A stretch of 38,286 nucleotides of DNA from Pyxidicoccus fallax (GTDB taxonomy: Bacteria; Myxococcota; Myxococcia; Myxococcales; Myxococcaceae). Where the stretch lies: NCBI RefSeq assembly GCF_012933655.1, contig NZ_JABBJJ010000092.1, positions 1 to 38,286 of the forward strand, given 5' to 3'. A program made the translations under genes and the position numbers. The notes beneath the pieces were generated by a model. It was given only the letters and a program-made list of their open reading frames with translations, was not told the DNA's origin and did not search any database. The first letter of the stretch is position 1; the number at the start of each line of letters is the position of its first letter. Below, piece after piece: positions 17,724 through 25,900 of this stretch.

Positions 17724-18992
17724 ATGCCCTCCCAGCCTGCCTCGTGGCCCCACTCGAATCCGCGTCAACACGCCACCCATGGCCTGCTGCTCCGGCTCGG
17801 CGAGCAGCGCCTGGAGACCCGTCACGGGGACTTCCAGGTCCACGTCTTCCAGAACCTCTCCACACGCACCTACGCGCTCGCGGTCTGCCGGGGGGACCTC
17901 CAGGCGCCTGAGCCGCTGCTCGCTCGCGTTCATTCGGCCTGCATCACGAGCGAGGCCTTCGGAGGCTGCGACTGTGATTGCGCCGAGCAGCTCGACCTGG
18001 CACTCGAGCGCATCGCCGGAGCGGGACGCGGCATCGTCTTCTACTTGATGCAGGAGGGCCGGGGCGCGGGCTATGCCGCCAAGGCGCGCGACCGGATGCT
18101 CGTCCAGGCGAGCCGCCAGAGGCTCACGACCTTCGAGGCGTACCAGTCGCTGGGCCTGGAGTCGGACCATCGCCGCTACCACGAGGTGGGACTGGCGCTG
18201 CGGCTGCTCGGCGTGAGCGCGCCCCTCCGGCTGCTCACGAACAACCCGGAGAAGACCCGCGCGCTCCAGGAGCAGGGCCTCGTGGTCGAGGCCGCCGAGC
18301 GGGTCCAGCGCGAGGCGAGCGCTTTCAACGTCCATTACCTCTCGTCCAAGCGCCGCGTGGGCCATGCGCTCGCCAGTGGACTGCTGAAGCAGAAGGAGGC
18401 GGAGCTGCCGGAGCGGGTCTCCTCATTCGAGCCGGCGCCGCTCGAGACGGCCCCGTACCTGCTGCGGATGGCGTCCTATCTCCTCCCCATCCGCGTGGGC
18501 CCCGAGAGCGCGCTCGCGTGGTTCCGGGCCCACGTCTACTTCGATCTCCTGGCGGGCCGCGAGCGCGTCGTGCTCACGTATGGCCAGAGCGGAGAGGGGC
18601 TGCGGCGGGTGCCACTCGTGCGCATCCAGCGGGAGTCGCTGCTGGAGCGCTTTCCGCTCCGCCATGGCCTCTACAAACCCCAATGGAAGCGGACGGTCGC
18701 GGAGATGGTCCGGCATGGGCATGGCGTCGTCGTGTTCCCGTCCGCCGATGGCGACGAGGCGATGCTGGTGGCCTCGACCCTCGGTCCACAGGTGCGGCCC
18801 GAACAGCGGGCGGCTTCCCGCTTCACCGACGAGGCACTCTTCGTGCTCCTCGCGCATCATGTCCCGGGCAGGGCGGTCACTCCCGCCTTCACCAGCCTCG
18901 ACGAGGACGGCGCGCGCAGGGTCATGAACGACGCCCTGGCGCGGCACGGCTTCTCGCTCACTTCTCCGAGCGTCTTCAAGATCGCGTCCTGA
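17724..18992 (+). CDS. GTP cyclohydrolase II paralogue with a second degenerate domain
   Basis: Standard GTP cyclohydrolase II opens the imidazole ring of GTP and removes formate and PPi at the start of riboflavin synthesis. Residues 20-215 are a clear GCHII domain: zinc ligands Cys73, Cys84, Cys86 (E. coli RibA C54, C65, C67), MQEGRG at 109-114, Asp148 and Arg150 matching D126 and R128, and LLTNNPEKTRALQ. The catalytic Tyr105 of E. coli is missing; Arg124 or Met125 stands there, depending on a one-residue gap. In Streptomyces coelicolor SCO6655 a Met at this site makes the enzyme stop at the formylated product (FAPy). Residues about 253-420 repeat the fold without zinc cysteines (LVRIQRESLLERF against LARVHSACITSEAF). 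The 422-aa length is about twice the usual 200. The ATG at 17724, after GGGCGGAG, is preferred over upstream starts. First gene of a five-gene operon. Confidence 0.85.
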   Translation: MPSQPASWPHSNPRQHATHGLLLRLGEQRLETRHGDFQVHVFQNLSTRTYALAVCRGDLQAPEPLLARVHSACITSEAFGGCDCDCAEQLDLALERIAGAGRGIVFYLMQEGRGAGYAAKARDRMLVQASRQRLTTFEAYQSLGLESDHRRYHEVGLALRLLGVSAPLRLLTNNPEKTRALQEQGLVVEAAERVQREASAFNVHYLSSKRRVGHALASGLLKQKEAELPERVSSFEPAPLETAPYLLRMASYLLPIRVGPESALAWFRAHVYFDLLAGRERVVLTYGQSGEGLRRVPLVRIQRESLLERFPLRHGLYKPQWKRTVAEMVRHGHGVVVFPSADGDEAMLVASTLGPQVRPEQRAASRFTDEALFVLLAHHVPGRAVTPAFTSLDEDGARRVMNDALARHGFSLTSPSVFKIAS

Positions 18993-19002
18993 AGAGGCCC
19001 CG

Positions 19003-19845
19003 ATGTCCGAACCGATGAAGAGACCCGACGAGCGGCGTCTGGAGCGGCTCACCTGGCCCGAACTGGAGCGGCTCCTCGCGAGCGGCGTGCGGACGGCCGT
19101 CCTTCCCCTCGGGGCCATGGAGCAGCATGGCGCGCACCTGCCGTTCGCGACCGATACCTGGATTGCCGACGCGCTCGCGGAACGCTTCTGCGCCCGGGTC
19201 CCCGAGGCCATCGCCTGCCCTGCCCTGCCCCTGGGCTGCTCGGTGGAGCACATGGCCTTTCCGGGCACGCTCAGCTTGAGCACCGCCACGTTGCGCGCCG
19301 TCCTTCTGGACGTGCTCGCCTCCTGCCGGAGACACGGGTTCGAGCGGGTGTTCCTGTTCACGGGCCACGGAGGCAATTACGCCCCCCTGGCGGAGTGCGT
19401 GGATGCGCTGCGAGCCGCGAGCGCCCCCATGGAGCTCATCGTCTTCACGGAGTCCGCCCGGCTCACGCGTGTCCTCCAGGAGGCGAGCGGGGCGCACGGG
19501 GTGGGCCCGGAGTGCTCGGGACACCATGCCGGCGAGTTCGAGACCTCCATCATCCGCGGCCTGCGGCCCGACGCCGTACGCCTGGACCGGCTGGAGCCGG
19601 GCTTCATGGGGCCGAAGCCCCGGTCCGGCTCGCTCTTCTATCCGAGCCTCCGCGACAACGCCCCGAACGGCACCGTGGGCGATCCCCGGCCGTCGGCTCC
19701 GGAGCGCGCGGAGCACTACCTGGAGGCCTGGGTCCGCGTGCTCGTCGACGCGTACCGCGCGGCGACGGGCCAGCCAGGGAGCCGAGGGGGCGAGGAGCCG
19801 GGCGGTGCGCGCGCGGGGAGCGGGGCAGGCGGAACGGGGGTTTGA
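19003..19845 (+). CDS. Creatininase-family metal-dependent amidohydrolase
   Basis: A 280-aa member of the creatininase family, which hydrolyses amides or lactams and includes creatininase, MftE and the archaeal ArfB deformylase that removes formate from FAPy. Metal-site motifs are intact: PLGAMEQHGAHLPFATD at 35-51 (Glu40, His42, Asp51), TGHGGN at 120-125 (His122) and HHAGEFET at 174-181 (Glu178). Only 10 nt separate it from the GTP cyclohydrolase II paralogue, and GAAGAGG precedes the ATG, so the two should be co-translated. Because the upstream enzyme may stop at FAPy, an ArfB-like deformylase role is attractive, but other ring openings are possible. The last 25 residues are Gly/Ala/Arg-rich and probably disordered. 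Confidence 0.9.
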   Translation: MSEPMKRPDERRLERLTWPELERLLASGVRTAVLPLGAMEQHGAHLPFATDTWIADALAERFCARVPEAIACPALPLGCSVEHMAFPGTLSLSTATLRAVLLDVLASCRRHGFERVFLFTGHGGNYAPLAECVDALRAASAPMELIVFTESARLTRVLQEASGAHGVGPECSGHHAGEFETSIIRGLRPDAVRLDRLEPGFMGPKPRSGSLFYPSLRDNAPNGTVGDPRPSAPERAEHYLEAWVRVLVDAYRAATGQPGSRGGEEPGGARAGSGAGGTGV

Positions 19846-19889
19846 GGGCCTCCCCCCGGAAATCATAACCTGGAGCCTTGGAGACCCTG

Positions 19890-20615
19890 GTGACCGCGCC
19901 ATCCCTCAACGAAATTGCCCGCGACCTGGTGAGCCGACGCGCGACGCTGGGAGAGACCCTCCCTGTCCTCTCGCGGGCCGAGTTCCTCGCGGCCAGCGAT
20001 GCCGCCCTGCTCGCGGTGCCGGGGTTCCGGCAGCTCCATGCCGAGCGGTGGGACCCTGCCCTCCCGGTGCCGGAGGACCTCACCGCGTTGCCGGAAGGCA
20101 CTCTCGGGAGCTGCTACGCGCGCTACATGGAGCACTACCGGCTGTCCCCCGACTTCTTCCCCATCCGGTCCCGGCTCGGCCCCGACGCGACGCCCACCCA
20201 GTACGCCGTCCACCGGCTCAACAAGTGCCACGACTTCTTCCACGTGCTGGGGTCCTACGAGACGTCGGACTCGGACGAGGTCGCGGTCCAGTCGTTCGTG
20301 TTCGGACTTGCGCCCGCGGCGCTCGCCCTCTTCCTGGCGGAGGCGGCGGTGCATCCGGACATCGCCCAGGCGCGGTACAAGCACCTGCGCGACATCTACT
20401 CGGGACACATCCAGGCCCAGGACTTCGAGCGGGGTGTCGCCGCCATGTCCATGCTGGGCGCGCGTTTCGAGTCCCTGCTGGAGGAGCCCCTGCAGGTCCT
20501 GCGGCGGCGGCTTGGCATCTCCGAGCGGGGGTCCTCTCTCCTGGGACACCGGGGCGAGAACTCCTGCGCGGGCTTCACCTCCCTCCCCTTCTTCACGGTC
20601 GCGAAGGCGGCGTGA
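19890..20615 (+). CDS. Coq4-family protein
   Basis: A 241-aa Coq4-family protein. In ubiquinone synthesis Coq4 binds a metal through HDxxHx11E, and recent work assigns it the oxidative decarboxylation at ring carbon C1. The motif is exact here: His114, Asp115, His118 and Glu130, inside a helical region that runs from QYAVHRLNKCHDFFHVLGSY onward. A second helix pair (FVFGLAPAALALFLAEAAVH) fits the lipid-binding helices of the family. Myxobacteria are usually menaquinone users, and no other ubiquinone gene is present, so it likely acts on a different aromatic substrate here. A TTG at 19878 lies too close to its own GGAG; the GTG at 19890 has GGAG 6 nt upstream and is preferred. It follows the creatininase gene by 44 nt. 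Confidence 0.82.
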   Translation: MTAPSLNEIARDLVSRRATLGETLPVLSRAEFLAASDAALLAVPGFRQLHAERWDPALPVPEDLTALPEGTLGSCYARYMEHYRLSPDFFPIRSRLGPDATPTQYAVHRLNKCHDFFHVLGSYETSDSDEVAVQSFVFGLAPAALALFLAEAAVHPDIAQARYKHLRDIYSGHIQAQDFERGVAAMSMLGARFESLLEEPLQVLRRRLGISERGSSLLGHRGENSCAGFTSLPFFTVAKAA

Positions 20616-20669
20616 GCCCGCCGCGATTGCTCCTGGTAGCGGCGCGGAACGGCCTGTATCTCTCCTGAC

Positions 20670-21338
20670 ATGAACAGTCGGAATGCAATCGTCGTGGGTG
20701 GGACGGGCAACATCGGCACGGCCGTCACGCGCAGACTGCGCGCGGAGGGCCTGCGCGTCGTCTGTGCCTCGGAGGATGTGACGCAGGAGTCGTCCGAGTC
20801 GATGCGGGTGGACGTCACGGACGAGGCCTCCGTGAAGTCGCTGTTCGACAGGGCGGCCGCGGCGGGCCCCCTCTCGCTGCTGGTCAACTGTTCGGGCTTT
20901 GGAAGCTTCACCCCCATCGAGGAGACCTCGCTTCAGGACTGGCGAAAGACCCTCGACGTGAACCTGACCGGCACGTTCCTGTGCGCGCGCGAGGCGTTCA
21001 AGCGGATGAAGGCGCACGGCGGCGGGAGAATCATCCACATCGGCTCCGTGAGCGACCACCTCACCCTGCCCATGAATGGGTCCTATGCCGCCTCCAAGCA
21101 TGGCGTCCGGGGGCTCACGGGTGTCTTGAACGAGGAGGGAAAGGCCCACGCCATCCGGGCCACGCTCCTCTCGTTGGGGGCCGTGTACACGGCCTTCTGG
21201 AAGTCGCGCCCGGAGTTCAGCCCCGCCGACATGCTGTCCGTGGACGATGTGGCCGAGTGCATCTGGGAGATTGCCCGCAAGCCCCTGCACATCCGCGTCG
21301 ATGAGCTCCGCCTCGTTCCCCCCAAGGGAGTCCTCTGA
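20670..21338 (+). CDS. Short-chain dehydrogenase/reductase (first of two)
   Basis: A 222-aa classical-type SDR that uses NAD(P)H. The cofactor motif is VGGTGNIG (9-16), a slight variant of TGxxxGxG. An NCSG block replaces the usual NNAG. Catalytic Ser126 (in GSVSD), Tyr139 and Lys143 (YAASK) are all present. It is slightly short for the family (about 250 aa): the C-terminal substrate loop is brief and the protein ends VDELRLVPPKGVL. Cofactor preference (NADH or NADPH) cannot be settled. It starts 54 nt after the Coq4-like gene and its TGA overlaps the ATG of the next SDR by one base (TGATG), so the two dehydrogenases are translationally coupled and probably act in sequence or on the same intermediate. 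Confidence 0.9.
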   Translation: MNSRNAIVVGGTGNIGTAVTRRLRAEGLRVVCASEDVTQESSESMRVDVTDEASVKSLFDRAAAAGPLSLLVNCSGFGSFTPIEETSLQDWRKTLDVNLTGTFLCAREAFKRMKAHGGGRIIHIGSVSDHLTLPMNGSYAASKHGVRGLTGVLNEEGKAHAIRATLLSLGAVYTAFWKSRPEFSPADMLSVDDVAECIWEIARKPLHIRVDELRLVPPKGVL

Positions 21339-22114
21339 TGGAACGGCCAACGGGTGCGAACCTGGCGCTCGTCACCGGAGCCAGCCGGGGGATTGGCGCG
21401 GCCATCGCCGACGTCCTCGCGGAGAACGGGTTCCGCGTGGTCCTGCTGGCGCGTGACGCGGAGGCCCTGGCCCGGCAGGAGAAGAAGCTGCGCGCCTCCG
21501 GTGCCCAGGCGTGGTCGTTCGTGTGTGACCTCTCGGACGAGGCCGCGGTGAACGCGACGCTCGCCCGGATGGAGGCCACCGTGGGGGTCCCCGGCGTCAT
21601 CGTGAACAACGCCGGTTACGGCGGGCCCTTCCATCGCGCCGATGAGGTCTCCAAGGCCGAGTGGGATGCCTTGTTCGGCGTGAACGTGGACGCCGTCTAC
21701 CATCTCTGCCGGTGGGCCCTCCCCCGCATGAAGGCGGCCGGGTTCGGGAGAATCGTCAACATCTCCTCCTCCCTCGGGTTGTTCGGTGGGGCGCTCTCCT
21801 CCACCTACGCGGCCACCAAGCACGCCCTGGTCGGCTATTCCAAGTCCATCGCCGCCGAGTGGGGTGCGCATGGCATCACCTGCAACGCCATCTGCCCCGG
21901 CTATATCGACACGGAGATGTTGGCGAAGGCAGACCCCGCGTTCCGCAAGGAATTGCTGCGGAGGATTCCCGCCGGAAGGTTCGCCACTCCCGACGAGGTG
22001 GCCCGCATGGTGGCCTTCGTCGCGGGGCCTTCCGGTGGCTACATCAATGGCACGACGCTGGTGATTGATGGGGGCTTGTCAGCCCACCTCGCCAACGACC
22101 TGCCTTCGTTCTGA
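21338..22114 (+). CDS. Short-chain dehydrogenase/reductase (second), FabG-like
   Basis: A 258-aa classical SDR close in layout to 3-oxoacyl-ACP reductases and to 3-hydroxybutyrate-dehydrogenase-type enzymes. It has the standard cofactor motif TGASRGIG (14-21), VNNAGYGG, serines 143-145 (NISSSLG) with the catalytic Ser, YAATK with Tyr157 and Lys161, CPGYIDTEM, and the typical end NGTTLVIDGG. The final LSAHLANDLPSF is an extra tail. It is the last gene of the five-gene operon; the next gene is on the other strand 50 nt away. In this context it more likely reduces or oxidises a hydroxyl or keto group of the pathway product than a fatty-acid intermediate; that is inference. Confidence 0.93.
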   Translation: MERPTGANLALVTGASRGIGAAIADVLAENGFRVVLLARDAEALARQEKKLRASGAQAWSFVCDLSDEAAVNATLARMEATVGVPGVIVNNAGYGGPFHRADEVSKAEWDALFGVNVDAVYHLCRWALPRMKAAGFGRIVNISSSLGLFGGALSSTYAATKHALVGYSKSIAAEWGAHGITCNAICPGYIDTEMLAKADPAFRKELLRRIPAGRFATPDEVARMVAFVAGPSGGYINGTTLVIDGGLSAHLANDLPSF

Positions 22115-22164
22115 GGTGCCTGCGGACAACGACTCGGCTCCGCGCTCGAAGGTCGGCGTGCCGC

Positions 22165-22716
22165 TCAACGCCTCCGGGTAAAGGCCCGACTGTAGTTCCA
22201 GTTGTCGGCGTCCCACTCGCAGTCCTCGGGGCGCAGCAGGTGGAACTGCCCGTCGCGCCGGTAGACGCACCAGGCCTCCTGCCCGATGCGGAGGGTGGCC
22301 GCGTACGAGGCCATCGGGTCCCAGTGCCCCTGGGCATTGCCGTATTCGAAGCTGCCATCCGCGTTCAGTACCAGGGTGCCGCGCCGGGAGTCCCAGGTGC
22401 CGGTCAGCTCCCCCAGGCCGAACTCGGGAGAGTAGTCGTAGATGGGAGACTTCCACCGGCGCGTCTCCCGCCAGGCCGCCAGCAGCAGCACCGCCTGGAT
22501 GACCATGATGACCAGCAGCGGGACAAGTTTGCGCACCTGGCCCTTCGTCCCGCGACCGAATGTCACGATGGCCGTCACCAGCATGACCGGAAGCCACAGG
22601 AAGGCGATGAGGCAGAGCAAGCCGGCTCCTCGTCGCTCCAGGGAAGGAGGTCCGGAGCGCGGGTGAAGTGATTGCAATGCCCACGCCACCCCGGCGTGGC
22701 CCCTGCTGGCGCCCAT
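22165..22716 (-). CDS. Hypothetical membrane protein with two helices and a C-terminal extracytoplasmic or cytoplasmic domain
   Basis: A 183-aa protein I do not recognise. Two hydrophobic segments (LLCLIAFLWLPVMLVTAIV near 34-52 and LVPLLVIMVIQAVLLLAAW near 64-82) are joined by a short basic loop (GRGTKGQVRK). The remaining 100 residues look like a small beta-rich domain: ELTGTWDSRRGTLVLNADG, SFEYGNAQGHWD and YAATLRIGQEAWCVYRRDG, the pattern of a lipocalin-like or calycin-like sheet that begins with G-T-W. The start is uncertain: the ATG at 22716 has no ribosome binding site, and the first 20 residues could be non-coding. It converges with the SDR operon (50 nt) and is divergent from the PPC-repeat lipoprotein gene. 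Confidence 0.6.
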   Translation of the reverse strand: MGASRGHAGVAWALQSLHPRSGPPSLERRGAGLLCLIAFLWLPVMLVTAIVTFGRGTKGQVRKLVPLLVIMVIQAVLLLAAWRETRRWKSPIYDYSPEFGLGELTGTWDSRRGTLVLNADGSFEYGNAQGHWDPMASYAATLRIGQEAWCVYRRDGQFHLLRPEDCEWDADNWNYSRAFTRRR

Positions 22717-22937
22717 CGCTGAGACTGTCTCTGTCTTGCTTTCTCACGCGCCAGGGAAGAGAACCTCGCGGGTCCTCCACCCGAGTGACCGCGCACCAGG
22801 AATCGGTTTGGTGCGATGCGACATCTCACGGCTCGGTCCGTTCTTCGGTATCGGTAACAGATGTCATCCGATTACCTGGAACAGGGGCTTCACGGGACTG
22901 GCCTCCCCGCGAAGCCCCGTTACGACCCGAGACCCCC

Positions 22938-25900
22938 GTGAATCGTCGTCATCTCATCCCCCTGCTCGCGGGAGCGCTGCTCCTGCTGAGCGCCTGTGAT
23001 GCTCGTGGGCCGCAGGACCCGAGCGCCGCGTCTGTCGATGGCAGCGCCAGCGAGCTGGTGAATGGAGTGCTCACCCCCAACAGCCCCGTCAGCTTCCTCG
23101 CGGCTCCCGCGGGGCACCAGCTCCTCTACACGATGTCCGTTCCCGCCGAGCAGAACACGGTGACCTTCACCACCACCGGCGGCACCGGCAACGCGGACAT
23201 GTTCGTCTCCTTCGACGGCACTCCCACGCCCGCCAACGCCCACTGCGCATCGACCCAGGCCGGCAGCGTGGAGACCTGCACCCTCTCCGGCCGCCGGACC
23301 GCGGGAACGTGGTACGTGCTCCTCTCCGCGACGACCTCCTTCTCCAATGTCACGCTCACGGGGAAGTACTCCTCGACGGGCACGAGCGCCTTTCCCGTCC
23401 GGGCGCTCACCAATGGCGTGCCGCTGACCCTGAGCTCCGGCCTGCTGGGCGAGTGGCGGACCTGGACCGTGGCGGTTCCCACCGGGCAGGCCGGGCTGCG
23501 CGTCGACGTGTCCGGAGGCACCGGCGACGTGGAGCTCTTCATCCGTCAAGGCAGCGCGCCCACCCTCACCGCCCATGACTGCCGCTCGGGCAATACCGGC
23601 ACCACCCAGAGCTGCCAGGTGAGCTCGTCCCAGGCGGGCACGTGGTACGTCATGCTGCGCGGGTACACGGCGTTCAGCAACGTGACGCTGACGGCCAACA
23701 TCGTCCCCCACGTCACCCCGCTCCAGAATGGAAGGACGGTCGCGAACCTGTCGGGCGCCGCGGACACCCGGCTGTACTACAGCCTCTCCGTCCCGGCCGG
23801 GCAGGGTCGGCTCCAGGTCACCCTGTCGGGGGGCACGGGCGACGCGGACCTCTACGTGAGGCGGGCGGCCCTCCCCACCACGGTCGCCTACGACTGCCGC
23901 CCCTACACCGGCGGCAACAACGAGACGTGCACGGTGACGAGCCCCGCGGCGGACACGTACAACATCATGATTCGTGGCAGCTCGGCGTTCAGCGGCGTCA
24001 CCCTGCTCGCGACGACGGTGACCGACGGCCTCGCGGGAATCCCCCTCGTCAACGGACAGCCCACGCTGAGCCTCGGTAGCGCCGATGGCAGCCCGTCCCT
24101 GTTCCGGCTGGAGGTTCCCGCCAGCACCGCGAAGCTCGTCTTCGAGGTCCCCTCCGGCACCACGGGCGACTACGCGATGTACGTGAAGCACGGGAGCGCG
24201 CCGACCACCACCAGCTACGACTGCACGAGGGGCAGCACCTCCGGCGGCAGCGCCACCTGCACCTTCACCGAGCCCCAGGCCGGTGTCTGGTATGTCCTGC
24301 TCAAGGCCGCGGCCCCGGAGAATGTCTTCAGCAACCTCACGCTGGTGGGCCGGTACTCGGGCGTGGTGCGGTACCTGGTGCTGGAGAGATACCAGCCCGT
24401 GACGGGCATCTCGGTGAGCGGCGACGACCTCCTCTACGCCACTTTGGAGGTTCCGCTGGGGCAGAAGCGGATGGCCATCTGGGTCGATGGCGGTACGGGC
24501 TACGGGTGGGTCCACGCCCGGTTCGGTAGCAAGCCCACGGAGACGAGCTACACCTGCAGGGCCACCACCCCCAATGCCTGCTACATCGAGAACCCGCAGC
24601 AGGGCACGTGGCACTTCCTGGTGAAGGGCAGCAGCAGCTCGCCGCTCGTGGGGCACACGCTGACCGCCGGCTACAACCTGTCCATTCCCTCGACGCGGAC
24701 GCTGGTCAACGGCGAGCCCATCACCGGGCTGTCCGGCACGCCGCTGGACGTGCGGACCTTCGCGCTCGAGGTGCCTCCGAATCAGGCCCGGCTCCAGATT
24801 GCCGCGTCGGGCGGCACTGGCGCCGTGATGATGCGCGCGAGGCTCGGTGCCCATCCGACGACGAGCACCTACGCCTGTGCCGTCTCCTGCGACATCTTCC
24901 GCCCCGGCGCGGGCACCTGGTACGTGAGCATCTGGGGCACGTCGGCCTACTCGGAGGCCTCGGTCGTGGCGACGTACACGGCGCCCACGCCCCTGGAGAA
25001 CTTCTGGGAGTCTCCCGACATCCCCAACCAGCCCACCTGGGCCTTCTTCAGCTTCGAGGTCCCCGCCGGAAGGACCGGGCTGAGCTTCACCACCGGGGGC
25101 TACGCCGCCACCAATCTCTACGTGAAGCGAGGCGCCCTGCCATCACCGACGGACAACGACTGCGCTTCCGCGCACGCTGGCAGCGCGTACGAGCGTTGCG
25201 ACTTCTTCGACCCGCAGGAGGGCACCTGGTACGCGCTCGTGGAGATTGCCTCGCCGGGGCCCGGCGGCTTCCACAACGCCATCGTGACCGCCGTGCACTC
25301 GGAGACCGGACCGATTGCGACCGTCGCCGACAGCCAGCCCATCCGCGTCTCGGGCGCTCGCAACAGCTTCCAGACGTACCAGATGGAAGTGCCCGAGGGG
25401 CAGGCCTACCTCCTGGCGGAGGTGCTCGACAGCGGGAAGTACGCGTGGTCGGGCGGCGAGCTGTGGATTCAGCACGAGGCCTTCCCGACGTACTTCTCGC
25501 ACCAGTGCAAGGCCTTGAAGGTCTGTGAGATTCCCACGCCCGCGGCGGGCACCTGGTACATCACCGTCCGAGGCAACGGCGCCTTCGACGGCGCGCTCCG
25601 CGTCACCACCCGGAACAAGGACCTGCGCCCGCTGGTCAGCGGCATTCCGGAGTACCCGCTCGCGGGTGCCCAGGGCGCGATGACGTACTGGCGGCTGGAG
25701 GTGCCCGCGGGCGCCAGTGACTTGAACTTCCGGTTGACGGTGCCGGATGCGGCCAGGAACGCGGTCCTCTTCGTGCGCCATGGCGCCAGGCCTGGCGAGT
25801 ACACGTACGACTGCAAGCGGCTGGCCCACGGTGGGTTGGAAGGGAACTGCAACGTCGTCCAGCCCGCCGCCGGCACCTGGTACGTGGCGGTGAAGGAGCT

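Noticed and set aside
15612..18365. 917-aa minus-strand frame spanning the ankyrin gene, the 285-aa gene and the start of the GTP cyclohydrolase-like gene
   Set aside because: It overlaps three better-supported genes and reads as low-complexity Arg/Ala/Gly sequence.
17724..18992. Housekeeping riboflavin gene ribA
   Set aside because: The zinc site fits, but the catalytic Tyr is missing, a second degenerate domain is fused, and the neighbours are not riboflavin genes.
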